DNA from: Escallonia rubra
Taxonomy: Eukaryota > Streptophyta > Magnoliopsida > Escalloniales > Escalloniaceae
Reading direction: 5' to 3'
NCBI GenBank assembly: GCA_033065855.1
Contig: JAVXUO010001228.1
Coordinates: forward strand, 62,001-126,000
DNA length: 64,000 bases
Part shown: positions 25,308-42,770 of the stretch, one piece after another
How positions within the stretch are numbered: position 1 is the first letter of the stretch
How the letters are laid out: every line of letters starts with the position of its first letter
Notes under the pieces: generated by a model
Database searches by the model: none
Told to the model about the DNA's origin: nothing
The model's input: only the letters and a program-made list of their open reading frames with translations
Made by a program: the position numbers and the translations under genes

Positions 25308-25763
25308 TTTTTCAGATGGGCTGCTATGCGGTATTTCTGTTAAGGAAACTTTCCTTTGCCAAAGTTCTATATACCATATGACACGCTGATGGATAACTCA
25401 CGTTTACGGGTAGATGCTGTTTTAGCAGGACAAATTTGTAATTTTGGGTTTTCTGCTGCTTGTGAAGTCAAACGATTGGGGCCCCTGTTGCTCGTTTCTT
25501 TCTTTGAAGGAATATCTCGAATTTAACTGGAATGTGTTGCTCTTTCTGGACACCCTACCGGTGTGAGTTAACCTTTATATTATGCTTTTCTTTCGTCTGG
25601 TTTTAAGTTAGGTTTGCTATTTGACGTTCCAAGTTTTGACAGGCTCTAATGGTTCTGGCAAAAGCTTTCTTTCATAGACACTTCGCTGGGATGTTGGGTA
25701 ATGATATTATCAACTTTCCCGGCTAAATTTCGTATAGGCCTTAGGTTTTCTATTACTCACTTC
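25308..25763 (+). other. 456-bp stretch of the GLR 5' region absent from copy 2
   Basis: Copy 1 reads CCTTGCCTTC, then about 456 extra bases, then CATTTTGATGTTTGGG. Copy 2 joins these two flanks directly at about 36464. TTC at both breakpoints suggests deletion through microhomology in copy 2, or an insertion in copy 1. The extra stretch contains splice-like TTTTTCAG (25308-25315). Confidence 0.75.
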
Positions 25764-25827
25764 ATTTTGATGTTTGGGTTCTTATCAGTTGAAAGGAAGA
25801 GGAGTTACATTTTTATTTGATAACATA

Positions 25828-29501
<3,674 letters not shown>

Positions 29502-29815
29502 GTTTAATCGATGTATGCGAAGAAAACAGGCAACAGACATATATTTATCTCTTACAAGGGTTGTCCGGATCCAAGAATGTCAATCAAGTACTTGTAGATT
29601 TTGTCTGAGAAATTATGTCAAGTGAAGCGATTAAGTTGTTGCCAAAATCTGGACTAGCTTATTATCCTGGACAAAAACAAACAGGCTCTGTATGTTGTGG
29701 GTGTGTGTTATGGGACATATATTTGTGGCTTGGCCTACTGTTGATATGGTGTCCTTGATATGACTACTTACAGTGACAACACCTAAACTTGGCCATCCCT
29801 CCCTATTCTCAAGCA

Positions 29816-29985
29816 GGATATGGATCTCTTCTGTAATCATGGTTACAGCAGGTGTGCTGTCCTCTCTTTAAAAGGGAGAAGAGAGAGAGAGAGGGGAGAG
29901 AGGGTTCTCTCTCTCTTCCTTCTCTCACAACAACATTGGACAACACCCATGCTGTAACCATGGTTACAGTAGGGGATCCAAATCC
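29816..29985. mobile_element. MULE-type MITE, 170 bp, with 9-bp target duplication
   Basis: Exact 9-base direct repeats TCTCAAGCA flank it (29807-29815 and 29986-29994). The ends are inverted over about 45 bases: GGATATGGATC on the left, GATCCAAATCC on the right. Inside are paired TGTAA(T/C)CATGGTTACAG motifs and a central GA/CT-rich hairpin. The 9-base duplication with long TIRs fits Mutator-like MITEs. It lies just downstream of GLR copy 1, in DNA not shared with copy 2. Confidence 0.85.
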
Positions 29986-30526
29986 TCTCAAGCAAGTCTA
30001 CTGGAGTTTCGAAGACTGGACCAGACTAGATAAATATGAAATGTTGACCTATAAACTCTACAATTATAATTGTCATATCATTGAGTATTAAACATAGAAA
30101 CTTATATTTGAACTTTACTCTAACAATTGAACATCACAAGTAACACGTAAAAGACTTTTGAATGGTAATTAAAAATAGAATTTCAAATAACCACTTTTGG
30201 ATAATAGACTCATGATTAATTTCTGTAGAAAAATTAACCGAACTTTTATAATTTATTCCTTGTCTTCGATATTAACTCCAATTCGTTTGATTTCTTTTTC
30301 AAATGCCCCATTTACTGCACTCGTATCTTTTATCACCTGGCTCTACTTAGTGTAAACACATATTTTCTCTCTTAAAATTAGAAAGTTTGGGCCATTTCAT
30401 CTCATTTCTTTAGTTTGTTAGTTTCTGTGAGGAGAGAAAAGAAGAGAAAGTGGAAGAAAGTTTGAGCTTCTTTCTCTCCCAATTTTTTTTTCCTCAAAAC
30501 TTTGAAGAAATGAAGAGATATAAGTT

Positions 30527-31944
30527 AGGGCAAATTACACTTATATCTATGAGGTTAGGGTATAATTACAGGCGAGGACAATAGTTTGGACAAATTACAC
30601 CTATGTTCGTTGACCAGACGGAATACAAAAAACCATAACGATTTTAGCGAAAAGTCTTTATTGCCCCTAAATTGGAACCTTATTTTTTTTCTAATGCCAT
30701 TACTTCATTTAAAAAAAAGATGTTTACTCTTCCACCACCCCCCAACCCCATTTCTGTCTCTCAGAAATTATGGCATCGGCACCATTCATAATTTATGGCA
30801 TCTGCAACAAGCATTTTTTGAGATAACCTTCTTCATCCCCTTCCGATCCTAGAACGGCTAGTGCTCGGGGGTAAGGCAAGCTCGCCGCGGCGGCAACGGG
30901 GTGTAGGAGTTAGGCGGGGTGGAGGAGTCAATTAATTGCTCGAGCAATTAACTGTTGTTCAAAGCTGCCATGGCCGGCACTCTCCCCTCCGGGAGCCTGA
31001 CTCGTTGAAGCAAGCGACGCACCCTCCTTACCAAATGCCTGGCCCATGCCAACACGACCCATCTCGACCCGACCCGTTCCATTTGGGGGCTCTGGTTTTG
31101 CCAGGTCCTCGTCGCGTAACCGGACTGTTCTTAGCCGGAGACAGTCTCGTTAGACGGCCGCGATTACTATGGGCGTTGTGCTGGAAGCTGGCCACAACTT
31201 GTTTCCTACGGCCGGGATTGGGATTAGGGTTCCGGCGACGGGTGAATGGATGCAAATTAGGGTTTCAACAAAACCCTAATTTGCAAATTTGCAAGGTGAT
31301 AATTGTGACTTTAAATTAAGGTTTGAAATCTTAATTTAAAATTTTAAAAAATATTCAGTATATACAGTACAAGGGGTAGTATCGTCATTTTAAAAATACG
31401 TATTGATGACATCATAAAAAAAGTACATTTTTTTTACGGAACCCTGACGGATGGACACGACTGATACTCACTCCGTCCTTTTTTAAGTGATCCATTTTAT
31501 TTTGGACGTAGATTAAGAATTTAGGTTATATATTGTGTGTCTTTCCCATTTTACCCTTTAAAGAGAGGGGGGGGGAAGATAGTGGGTCATGAGAGAGAAA
31601 ATTGGTTGGTAGAGTGTTAAATGTGGTGAGAGAAATATAATGAAAAAGTGTAAAGTGGTGGGCCATGAGAGAGAAAATGAGTTGGTAGAGAATAAAATGT
31701 GGTAAGAGAAATAGAATAAAAAATGATAAAAATGGTAAATATGTAAAAATACTTATAGAATCTTTCATAATTTGGAAGTGATCACTTTTTTATGGGACGG
31801 CCCAAAAAGGAAATATGATCACTTTTTAAGGGACGGAGGGAGTACATCTTAAAAGTGTTTGGTCACGGAATGTTACATTTTGAAACTTGTTGTCCTTGAC
31901 TGTAATTATACCATAACCTCAGGGACATATGTGTAATTTGCCCT
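30527..31944. mobile_element. TIR element, 1.4 kb, about 60-bp inverted repeats, GC-rich interior (MULE-like, possible Pack-MULE)
   Basis: The left end starts AGGGCAAATTACAC and runs through GAGGTTAGGGTATAATTACAG. The right end, reversed, starts the same way and contains GAGGTTATGGTATAATTACAG, so the TIR spans about 60 bases. The flanks share TATAAGTT (30519-30526 and 31944-31951; 7 or 8 bases depending on which side the T belongs to). The interior 30840-31260 is markedly GC-rich, unlike its surroundings, with open stretches on both strands (about 127 and 75 codons) that I cannot assign. That fits captured host DNA. No transposase. A Stowaway MITE is nested at 31464-31845. Confidence 0.7.
31464..31845. 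mobile_element. Stowaway-type MITE nested in the 1.4-kb TIR element
   Basis: The left end reads CTCACTCCGTCC with TTTTAAGTGATCC; the right end is ATCACTTTTTAAGGGACGGA then GGGAGTA. This is the well-known plant CTCCCTCCGTCCC inverted repeat of Tc1/mariner (Stowaway) MITEs with TA at both borders. The interior contains two head-to-tail copies of a roughly 75-base GGGYCATGAGAGAGAAAAT-type unit. A second member lies at 54774-55149. Confidence 0.85.
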
Positions 31945-32284
31945 ATAAGTTATCATAAGTAAAAGGCAAAAACCGAAAAAAGTGAATAATTCAACTCTCT
32001 CTGCCTCCTCTCTAACAAGTTTCAACAGAGTCACCCATTGATCAAGCCTTAATGCTATCACCACACAAAGACTTTTTTGTTAATATCGACCTTTGTGGTC
32101 ATATATAACGAATCACGGGAATGTCGTGATCTTTATCAGCCGTTTGGCAACTCTTGTATTCGCTGCAAAAACGTTTTATTATCAATGCTATTATCGACTT
32201 TATAAAAAAAGAAAAAAGTTATCATAAGTAGCACTTTCATAATACCCACATTATCTTTTAAAGAATGAAGGCTAAATTTCTGTT

Positions 32285-33840
32285 GCCCTTGATGTCCTAA
32301 AGCCGTTGCCAAGAGAGCAATTAATTAATTCTACTTCTTATTTTATCTTTGATGTGTCCCCCTCCCTTTCAAGTTAATGATTGTTGAGCAATATCTCTTC
32401 TTCAATTTTTTGTGAATTTAATATGACATTTTGTCCTTGTAGTCAACATATTGTGAGTTTATCTTTTTATGCAATGGATGTTATGAATGCTACTTAAATA
32501 AAGGAAGCAAATGCTATCTAGTTGGCTATAATTGTAAGGGTCTAGAATTCTGATCATTATAAACTTACTTTAGGTGAATCCAATCAAGTATAATGGGATT
32601 TCAAAAGGTTTTAGTATTCTTCGGAAAGAACAAGGCCCTTCTGCTCTTTGGAAAGGCTCGTCTGGAAAGCTGTTTGGACATGGTGTTCAAGGCGGATGCA
32701 AATGTGGTGTTCAGATATCGGGTGATATCTGGACACCACATTGAGAGCCGACCAATCCGGGTTCGAGCCGCGCAGATCACATTGTGGCAAAGCTCTCCTT
32801 ACCAAGTTTTAATGCAACTACATTCTCAGAGTTAGAACCGAGACTTCTGATTAAGTTAGGACAACTCCCTGTCAGCTAACTTACGCGCTTGGTGTTGTCT
32901 CCGGGAGTAATTTAGGAAAATTTACTCCGATGTGTTGGTAGATCATAACAGGAAGTGTCATATTCTTCCTTAATAGTGCATCTGCTCAAGTATTTGCTGA
33001 TGTGGCTCTCTGCCCATTTGAAGCGGTCAGAGTACGTATCCAAACGCAACCCCATTTTGCAAGGGGCCTGAGTGATGGATTCCCAAGACTTCTTCATGCA
33101 TCTGAAGGACTTTCTGGGTAACTATTAAGCAAAAACATATTTTCCTGCAACTTTGATTCATTAATCCCACATCTCTTGCTGTGAACTTATGGCCTATTCA
33201 CATTTGATTGCAGCTTTTACAAGGGACTTCTTCGCTTTGGGGTCGTAATCTTCCATGTAAGATTTTTGCTTCACTGCGCTCTATAAAATTTCCGTACTTT
33301 TTTCTTGCTAATAATGTGGTGATTTGCTCCTTATCCTGGTGAGGTGGCTTCTTTTGACCCGTTGACCTGGTGAGATGGCCTCCTTTGTGGCCTCAATGGA
33401 TCGCCACGTGTGCTTGACCAGAATGGACTAGCTACACCTAGACAAACTTTTTCAAGAAATTATTACGAGACACTTGAGATCCATTAAGTAGATTGGAAAT
33501 GTGCTTGTGCTGTTCATGGTTACTTATTTTCCTGCAAGGAGTAGTTGACCCATGTTGATCCTAATATGGTTGAAATGCTAGAATTGTTCGCACACTCGGT
33601 TTAGAGGTTTAGTTACTCTAGAGTTGTATAGGTCTCTGATATTTAATCCATACCACTAGAACTTTCATATAGATTCAGTTTGATCCCTCTTTGAACTTAT
33701 GGATTGGTCAAATCCCATATAGCTAGGTCTATCTAGTTCGTATGGATACACCGATACGGTACGGAATTACGTGCCCGCAATTCAGTATGATTATGCAACT
33801 TATTAGCATGTTTAGCCCAAAAGCCAGAAAGCAATTTTGC
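32285..33840 (+). pseudogene. Broken partial copy of the mitochondrial phosphate carrier gene (exons 2-3 with introns)
   Basis: This matches 59223-60555 of the intact gene downstream, through intron 1 sequence, exon 2 (32574-33117), intron 2, exon 3 (33214-33256) and part of intron 3, so it arose by DNA duplication. Relative to the intact gene, exon 2 has about 206 bases of foreign sequence (32704-32909) replacing about 18 bases. It also has a one-base insertion in AACAGGAAGTGTC, TTAATAGTG in place of CTCAGCAGTG (a stop), and extra bases before ATGCATCTGAAGG. Exon 3 lacks one base in CTTCTTCGC. Exons 1, 4 and 5 are not present nearby. It cannot make a carrier. A further matching piece lies at 34702-34842, across an insertion. 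Confidence 0.9.
32704..32909. mobile_element. Insertion with a 16-bp hairpin and a tRNA-like box B inside the carrier pseudogene
   Basis: The left part is a near-perfect hairpin: GTGGTGTTCAGATATC (32704-32719), loop GGGT, GATATCTGGACACCAC (32724-32739), 15 of 16 paired. Twenty bases on comes GGGTTCGAGCCGC, which fits the RNA polymerase III box B (GGTTCGANNCC). About 200 bases in total. It could be a SINE with an unusual head or a composite insertion; no poly(A) end or target duplication was recognised. Confidence 0.5.
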
Positions 33841-34701
33841 TATAAATAACTCTAAGGGTGCGTTTGAAACCACTGAGGTTTATGGTTTTCAGTTTTCAAA
33901 GAAATGAAAATTAAACCCTCTTTTGGTATTAACTTTTTAAAAAACAGGCGTGTTTGGTAAGTCATATTTTTTTGAGTTTTCTTCTTCATTATTCTCCTTA
34001 ATTTTTCCTTTAAGAATTGTCATTTTTTCTTCAACAAAGCCGTTCCGGCCACCTAGTAGACCACCTTCAGTTAACACCACCACCATCAAACTCCCCCCCC
34101 CAATTAAACATGGAGATGATGGGGTAGATCTGCGAGATGGAACACCACCACCACCCCACCCCCTTATCAAACCACAACACTACCAACACCCCCATTTCAC
34201 ATTAAGCACCAAGCCGTTTTAACATGGAAACGATGGGGTAGATGTGCAACAATGCGGATGGGACGATAGGTGGGGCAGTTTTGCGACAACGGGGACAACT
34301 CTGTGGGTGTGGTGGCGACAGTAGGCAGGGATGTAAGTGGCAATGGTGGTGGGTTGAGGTCAGGTTGTCGACAGCGGTAGTGTGGCCACAATAGGTTGTT
34401 GTGTGGTCGTCTTTGAAGCACCGGTGTGGCAATTTGGGGGAAGCACTGGGTGTGGGTCGGGTGCGGCATCGGTGCGCACTGGGTATGTCTAAAAGTTTTT
34501 TTCATTTAATTATCTGGATCTTGGGTACAGCTGGGACACGCAAAGGATACAGTAAGGATACGCACTCAGGGTCTTTTGGCAGAGAGTAGGAGAAGAAAGA
34601 GAAGAGAAGAAACAACCTTAGCTAGAGCTGCGACGGTCTTCCAGCAGTAGTGCCGACCGGCGATATCCGACAAGATCGGAGAGACGACCGCCAATGTGCG
34701 A
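33840..34701. mobile_element. Insertion of about 860 bp interrupting the carrier pseudogene
   Basis: The carrier intron match stops at AGAAAGCAATTTT and resumes at CAGCAGTGG (34702). The insert starts near AAGGGTGCGTTTGAAACC, the same kind of start as the element at 34995 (AAGGGTTGTTTGAAATC). It has a CCACCACC-rich middle (34070-34180) and a second part with ATGGAAACGATGGGG-like repeats. No coding content is supported. Probably more than one insertion. Confidence 0.5.
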
Positions 34702-34842
34702 CAGCAGTGGCGAAGGCTCCTCCTTGCAGAGCTCTATCGATGTTGTCTATGTTTTGGGTGATGGCTGTTTATAAGCTAGGGTTTGTATCAAACTTTCAGT
34801 TATTATGTTTAAGTTCCAGCTTTATTGACAATCTTTATGTTA
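34702..34842 (+). pseudogene. Second piece of the duplicated carrier-gene intron 3
   Basis: From CAGCAGTGG through GGCTCCTCCTTGCAGAGCTC to TTTATTGACAATCTTT it matches 60571-60704 inside intron 3 of the intact carrier gene, with few differences. It shows that the duplicated carrier segment continued to within about 60 bases of GLR segment copy 2. Confidence 0.85.
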
Positions 34843-34994
34843 TATTGTTTTTGTCAATACAATTTTGTCTATGAATTTGATGTCGTATAATTAACACGAG
34901 ATGAGATTTGCGGAACGAAAAACAGCAGACAACTCAATCAAGCACAAGCAGGAGCCATCTATAACTGAATTTACAACTACGTCCGCAAAAAAGC

Positions 34995-35400
34995 GAAGGG
35001 TTGTTTGAAATCACTTCCAGTTTTGGTTTTCTGTTTCTAAAAAAATAAAAATAAAAACCAGTTTAGTTTTATTTTTTTAAAAAACAAATGGGTGTTTGAT
35101 TATTCAGTTATTTATTTTGAATTTTTTATTTTGGGTAAAGATTACCCAGTTTTTATTTTGAGTTTTTTCTTTGGTGGTAGTGGCGGTGGGCAATGGCGGG
35201 TGGCAGTGGCGGTGCCGCGGACGGGGGTGGTCTCAAAACAAAACCCAAAACTCTAAAATGAGAGTTTTAAAATACAGCCCTATTTTAACAATTGGTTTTC
35301 AAATTTGAAGGAAAAGAAAAATGTGTGTCAAATGCGATTTTTCTCTTCAGTTTACAAAATTGAAGAATAAACTGAAAACTTAAATGCTACCGAACGCTAC
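34995..35400. mobile_element. MITE-like insertion of about 400 bp found only in GLR segment copy 2
   Basis: In copy 1 the sequence GTCCGCCAAAAACTTCGTGGGG is continuous. In copy 2 about 400 bases lie between the A run and CTTCGTGGGG. The ends resemble each other in inverted form (GAAGGGTTGTTTG against GAAGGTAGCGTTCGG, reading inward from each side). The inside is AT-rich with a GGTGGCAGTGGCGGTGG tract. Related sequence appears at 33857 and, more faintly, near 61080-61250. Family unassigned. Confidence 0.6.
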
Positions 35401-36528
35401 CTTCGTGGGGACAATTCTTTTCTTTGATTTCTTTGAGTAGTCTATTAGTACGAGGATATGGCGATATAAAGAAAAAACTGCAATTATCTCTGTAAAGTCA
35501 TTGTTTAGTAATACAATTTGATCTTTCACCCAAAGAAAAAGCACACGAGTAGTCAAGTGGTTGACGATGATTAGGTCACAGGATGCGGTTTTCTGAAACG
35601 TCGGCCTCTTAGGTTTGGGTCAACCCTCGACTTCATATAAAAGAAGAGGGAGCATTCTCATTGTTTGCCACCCAACGGAACCACTATACAGAGGAGGGGT
35701 CCAACCAGCATCACAATAGGAACACATGCCCCATATACACACACACACACACACAAAAGAAGATGAGTAGCAGGGAAAGAGGAGGGGGGAGACATGTCGG
35801 CCCTTTAAACACTGGGCTTCAGGCTTCAAGCCCTTCTGCCCTTCATATTGCAGGGAGGGAGAACATGCATTTAACCCTTTTGCAGACAGCTTCTGCATTC
35901 AACTTTACACTCCAACCTATATCAACCACACAGCATCTCATTATCTGCCCTTTACCATCATCTGTTTCATCATTTCCATGATTAAACTCGGACTTGTGAA
36001 ATTCAAGACATCACGACCCATCATCATCTTTTTGAACTCCTTAGTTTAGTGTGTATTCATTCGTTCATCTTCCCAATCATAGCTCGCACCAGTACCACTG
36101 TTTTCCATCTCCCTTTCCTCTCGATAGATCTGTGTCAGTAAAGGTTTTACCTGCAATTTTGTTCCATGATGCCTAAGTTTCAGTTGAAGGGTCACTACAA
36201 CCCAGAAAGTGAGCAAGCACTCTGCTTGTCGCCCTCCACGAGGAGTGGTGGAAACCCAACCAACCAAGTTGTTCCTTTTCTCTTTCTTGAAGCATTTGCG
36301 TGATAAATAATTGGCAAATGCCAACTGCCCAGTCAAGTGGCATCTTGTCTTTCATGTGAAACCTAAGCTTTTAACTTGTGAATGTTCACTTTTTGTTTCT
36401 TTTGATATGTTTTATCTCCTCCTAAAAGCTTATAGCTTGAGATGCATTAATATGCCTTGCCTTCATTTTGATGTTTGGGTTGTTTTCAGTTGAAAGGAAG
36501 AGGAGTTACATTTTAATTTGATAACATA

Positions 36529-40250
<3,722 letters not shown>

Positions 40251-40436
40251 GTTTAATCGATGTATGCGAAGAAAACAGGCAACAGACACATATATTTATC
40301 TCTTACAAGGGTTGTCCGGATCCAAGAATGTCAATCTAAAGTACTTGTAGATTTTGTCTGAGAAATTATGTCAAGTGAAGCGATTAAGTTGTTGCCAAAA
40401 TCTGGACTAGCTTATTATCCTGGACAAAAACAAACT

Positions 40437-40719
40437 CAGATTTACAAGTGAGCGTTAATTAAAAATAGAATTAAACTTTACAAGAATATATGTCAAAAAC
40501 TTTTGGATGATAATTTAAGACGAAGCTCATGTACATAACATGGGTTGATAAATTAGGTTTCGACAAATAAAGGAGGTGAGTGGGCAAAAGGAAACCCAGA
40601 TTTATTAGTGAGAGTGAGTGTGAGCCCATATTGATTCATCCCGCACTCGTCCCAAAACAAAACCCCCAAAACGCAAATCCTCCTTAGTCACTCTCGATCT
40701 CGATCTCGATCTCGAGTCT

Positions 40720-40755
<36 letters not shown>
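40437..40755 (+). promoter_or_regulatory. Promoter and 5' leader of homoserine kinase, with CT microsatellite
   Basis: After the GLR duplicate ends, 320 bases lead to the HSK start. A CGATCT repeat (40693-40713) and a pure CT run (40724-40754) end at the base before the ATG, so the leader is a pyrimidine-rich tract. CT-rich leaders are common in plant housekeeping genes. No certain TATA box. Confidence 0.6.
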
Positions 40756-41868
40756 ATGGCGTTATGCTATCAAGCTACCCCTCCATTCAAGCTCAACTCC
40801 GCATCTACCAATTGGTCCAGTAGGACCCCCCTCTCTCTCAGATGCAACCTCTCCGTCCCTTCTCCCAAAACCCTAGCCGTCGAACCCCAACCCGTCTTCA
40901 CCTCCGTCAGGTCCTTCGCCCCCGCCACCGTCGCCAACCTTGGCCCCGGCTTCGACTTCCTCGGCTGCGCCGTCGATGGCCTCGGCGACTACGTCTCCCT
41001 CCGCGTCGATCCCCATGTCCACCCCGGCGAGATCTCCATCTCCGATATCACCGGCGTCGGCAACTCCTCCAAGAAACTCAGCAAGAACCCCCTCTGGAAC
41101 TGCGCCGGCATCGCCGCCATTTCCGTCATGAAGATGCTCAGCATCCGCTCCGTCGGCCTCTCCCTCTCCCTCGAGAAAGGCTTGCCCCTCGGCAGCGGCC
41201 TCGGGTCCAGTGCCGCCAGCGCCGCCGCAGCCGCCGTCGCCGTTAATGAGATATTCGGCGGCCTATTGTCCGTATCGGATCTCGTGCTGGCGGGGCTCGA
41301 ATCGGAGTCCAAGGTTTCGGGCTATCACGCCGACAACGTGGCACCCGCAATCATGGGAGGTTTTGTTCTGATCCGGAGTTATGACCCTCTGGAACTGATG
41401 CGGTTAAAGTTCCCGAGCGAGAAGGATCTGTTCTTCGTGCTTGTGAATCCGGAATTTGAGGCGCCGACGAAGAAGATGAGGGCGGCGTTGCCGCAGGAGA
41501 TTACGATGTCGCATCATGTGTGGAATTGCAGTCAGGCAGGGGCGCTGGTGGCGTCGGTGTTACAGGGGGATTTAGAGGGTCTGGGGAAGGCGTTGTCGTC
41601 GGACAAGATTGTGGAGCCGAGGAGGGCGCCTTTGATTCCCGGGATGGAAGCGGTTAAGAAGGCGGCAATTGGTGCAGGGGCGTTTGGGTGTACGATCAGC
41701 GGGGCTGGGCCGACTGCGGTTGCCATCACGGACAACGAGGACAAGGGGAGGGAGATTGGGGATAGGATGGTGGAGGCGTTTATGGACGTTGGGAAGTTGA
41801 AGGCTGTGGCTTCGGTCAGGAAGCTCGACCGGCTGGGTGCTAGGCTTGTGAGTAGCATTCCCAGATGA
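40756..41868 (+). CDS. HSK: Homoserine kinase, chloroplastic (370 aa, intronless)
   Basis: Phosphorylates homoserine to O-phosphohomoserine, the branch point of threonine and methionine synthesis in plastids. A GHMP-family kinase. The first 45 or so residues are rich in Ser, Thr, Pro and hydroxyl/basic residues, as expected of a transit peptide. The mature part begins near VRSFAPATVANLGPGFDFLG, the conserved N-terminal substrate-side motif. The GHMP ATP loop GLPLGSGLGSSAASAAA is at about residue 142. The C-terminal glycine-rich motif GAFGCTISGAGPTAVAI is near 310. The length equals the Arabidopsis enzyme (At2g17265, 370 residues from memory). The first half of the gene is strongly GC-rich and C-ending, unlike its AT-rich surroundings. 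It stands between GLR copy 2 and the TMT gene. Confidence 0.95.
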   Translation: MALCYQATPPFKLNSASTNWSSRTPLSLRCNLSVPSPKTLAVEPQPVFTSVRSFAPATVANLGPGFDFLGCAVDGLGDYVSLRVDPHVHPGEISISDITGVGNSSKKLSKNPLWNCAGIAAISVMKMLSIRSVGLSLSLEKGLPLGSGLGSSAASAAAAAVAVNEIFGGLLSVSDLVLAGLESESKVSGYHADNVAPAIMGGFVLIRSYDPLELMRLKFPSEKDLFFVLVNPEFEAPTKKMRAALPQEITMSHHVWNCSQAGALVASVLQGDLEGLGKALSSDKIVEPRRAPLIPGMEAVKKAAIGAGAFGCTISGAGPTAVAITDNEDKGREIGDRMVEAFMDVGKLKAVASVRKLDRLGARLVSSIPR

Positions 41869-42770
41869 TGAATATTGTTAGCATTTCTTCTTGTCAGGCT
41901 TGTGCGCTGTTGATTTGACACCGCTAAGGTGTCATCATGGTAAAGGTTTCTTGAATTCCTTTTGCACTTGCAGCAGAGCACATGAGGCAGTTTTCATGTT
42001 GAGAAATGTTAGCAGCAAGTAATTTTGATCAGTTACTCTTGGTAATAGCAAATCGGGGATGGTCAGCGATTTGCGGATTGTAGCAAAACCAACCAACCAT
42101 CCTCACCATTCCGTTTTTGCAATCTCTCAGTTGGTGTGACTATTATGCTCATTCTATATGTTTGTAATGAGAAGTTGACCATTAGGATTACTTCCATGGA
42201 GTGTGGCTAGTCCAACTCACTGCAACCGATCAGGAATTCCAGGACACAATTGAGCGTGATTTCATTGCGATTCAGTCGTGTATGATTTTCCTGTGAAACA
42301 TGGTGGTGGTGGTGGTCACCTTGAACTTGCAGAAAAGCCAATTTAATTACCTGCCATCATTGTAACTTTTCTTTGAGAGAGTATATTAAGTGACGATAGT
42401 ATCTTCCTACTCTCTCCCGCCTCATCGTCAGTTGCTAAAACCCCCCAAGTATTTCGTCTCTAAAGCATTTATCGGCAACCTATGAGGGGATGATTTCAAA
42501 AGCCCTCTAAATGTAGGCTTTGTATTTTGCGTTACACCACTTCCTGAAGGCCTACCCCTACTAGCCCAAATGCTTGTACGTTCGAATAACTCAAGACACA
42601 AAGCACGGGAGAAACTTTCGTTGGATTGGACAAAATTATGAACATTAAAAACTGGCTTCTAAAGATTTTGCATTCCCTGTTTCCAAACACCTCAACAAAT
42701 AACACCAACAAAAACGGGAAGATTGAAAAACATGCCAAAACCACCCTCAACCCCTCGGTAAAGCTTGATG
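41869..42770. other. Convergent 3' regions of HSK and the TMT gene
   Basis: The two genes converge here. HSK 3' UTR and the TMT 3' UTR (minus strand) must share these 900 bases. No other gene or repeat is seen, apart from a GGTGGT run at 42302-42315. Confidence 0.6.

Noticed and set aside
25774-25827. Upstream in-frame ATG as the start of GLR copy 1
   Set aside because: It lies before an acceptor-like site, adds a non-signal-peptide extension, and has no counterpart in copy 2.
30936-31319. 127-codon open frame in the GC-rich centre of the TIR element
   Set aside because: Pro/Arg-rich translation without a recognisable domain; the opposite strand is open too, which is what GC-rich DNA gives by chance. 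Treated as element interior.
34030-34505. Overlapping open frames in a CCACC/GGTGG-rich stretch
   Set aside because: His/Pro/Thr-rich translations on both strands from simple sequence inside an insertion; no domain.
40842-41312. Alternative frames within homoserine kinase
   Set aside because: Arg/Pro- and Ser/Ala-rich shadows caused by the GC-rich codon use of the real gene.
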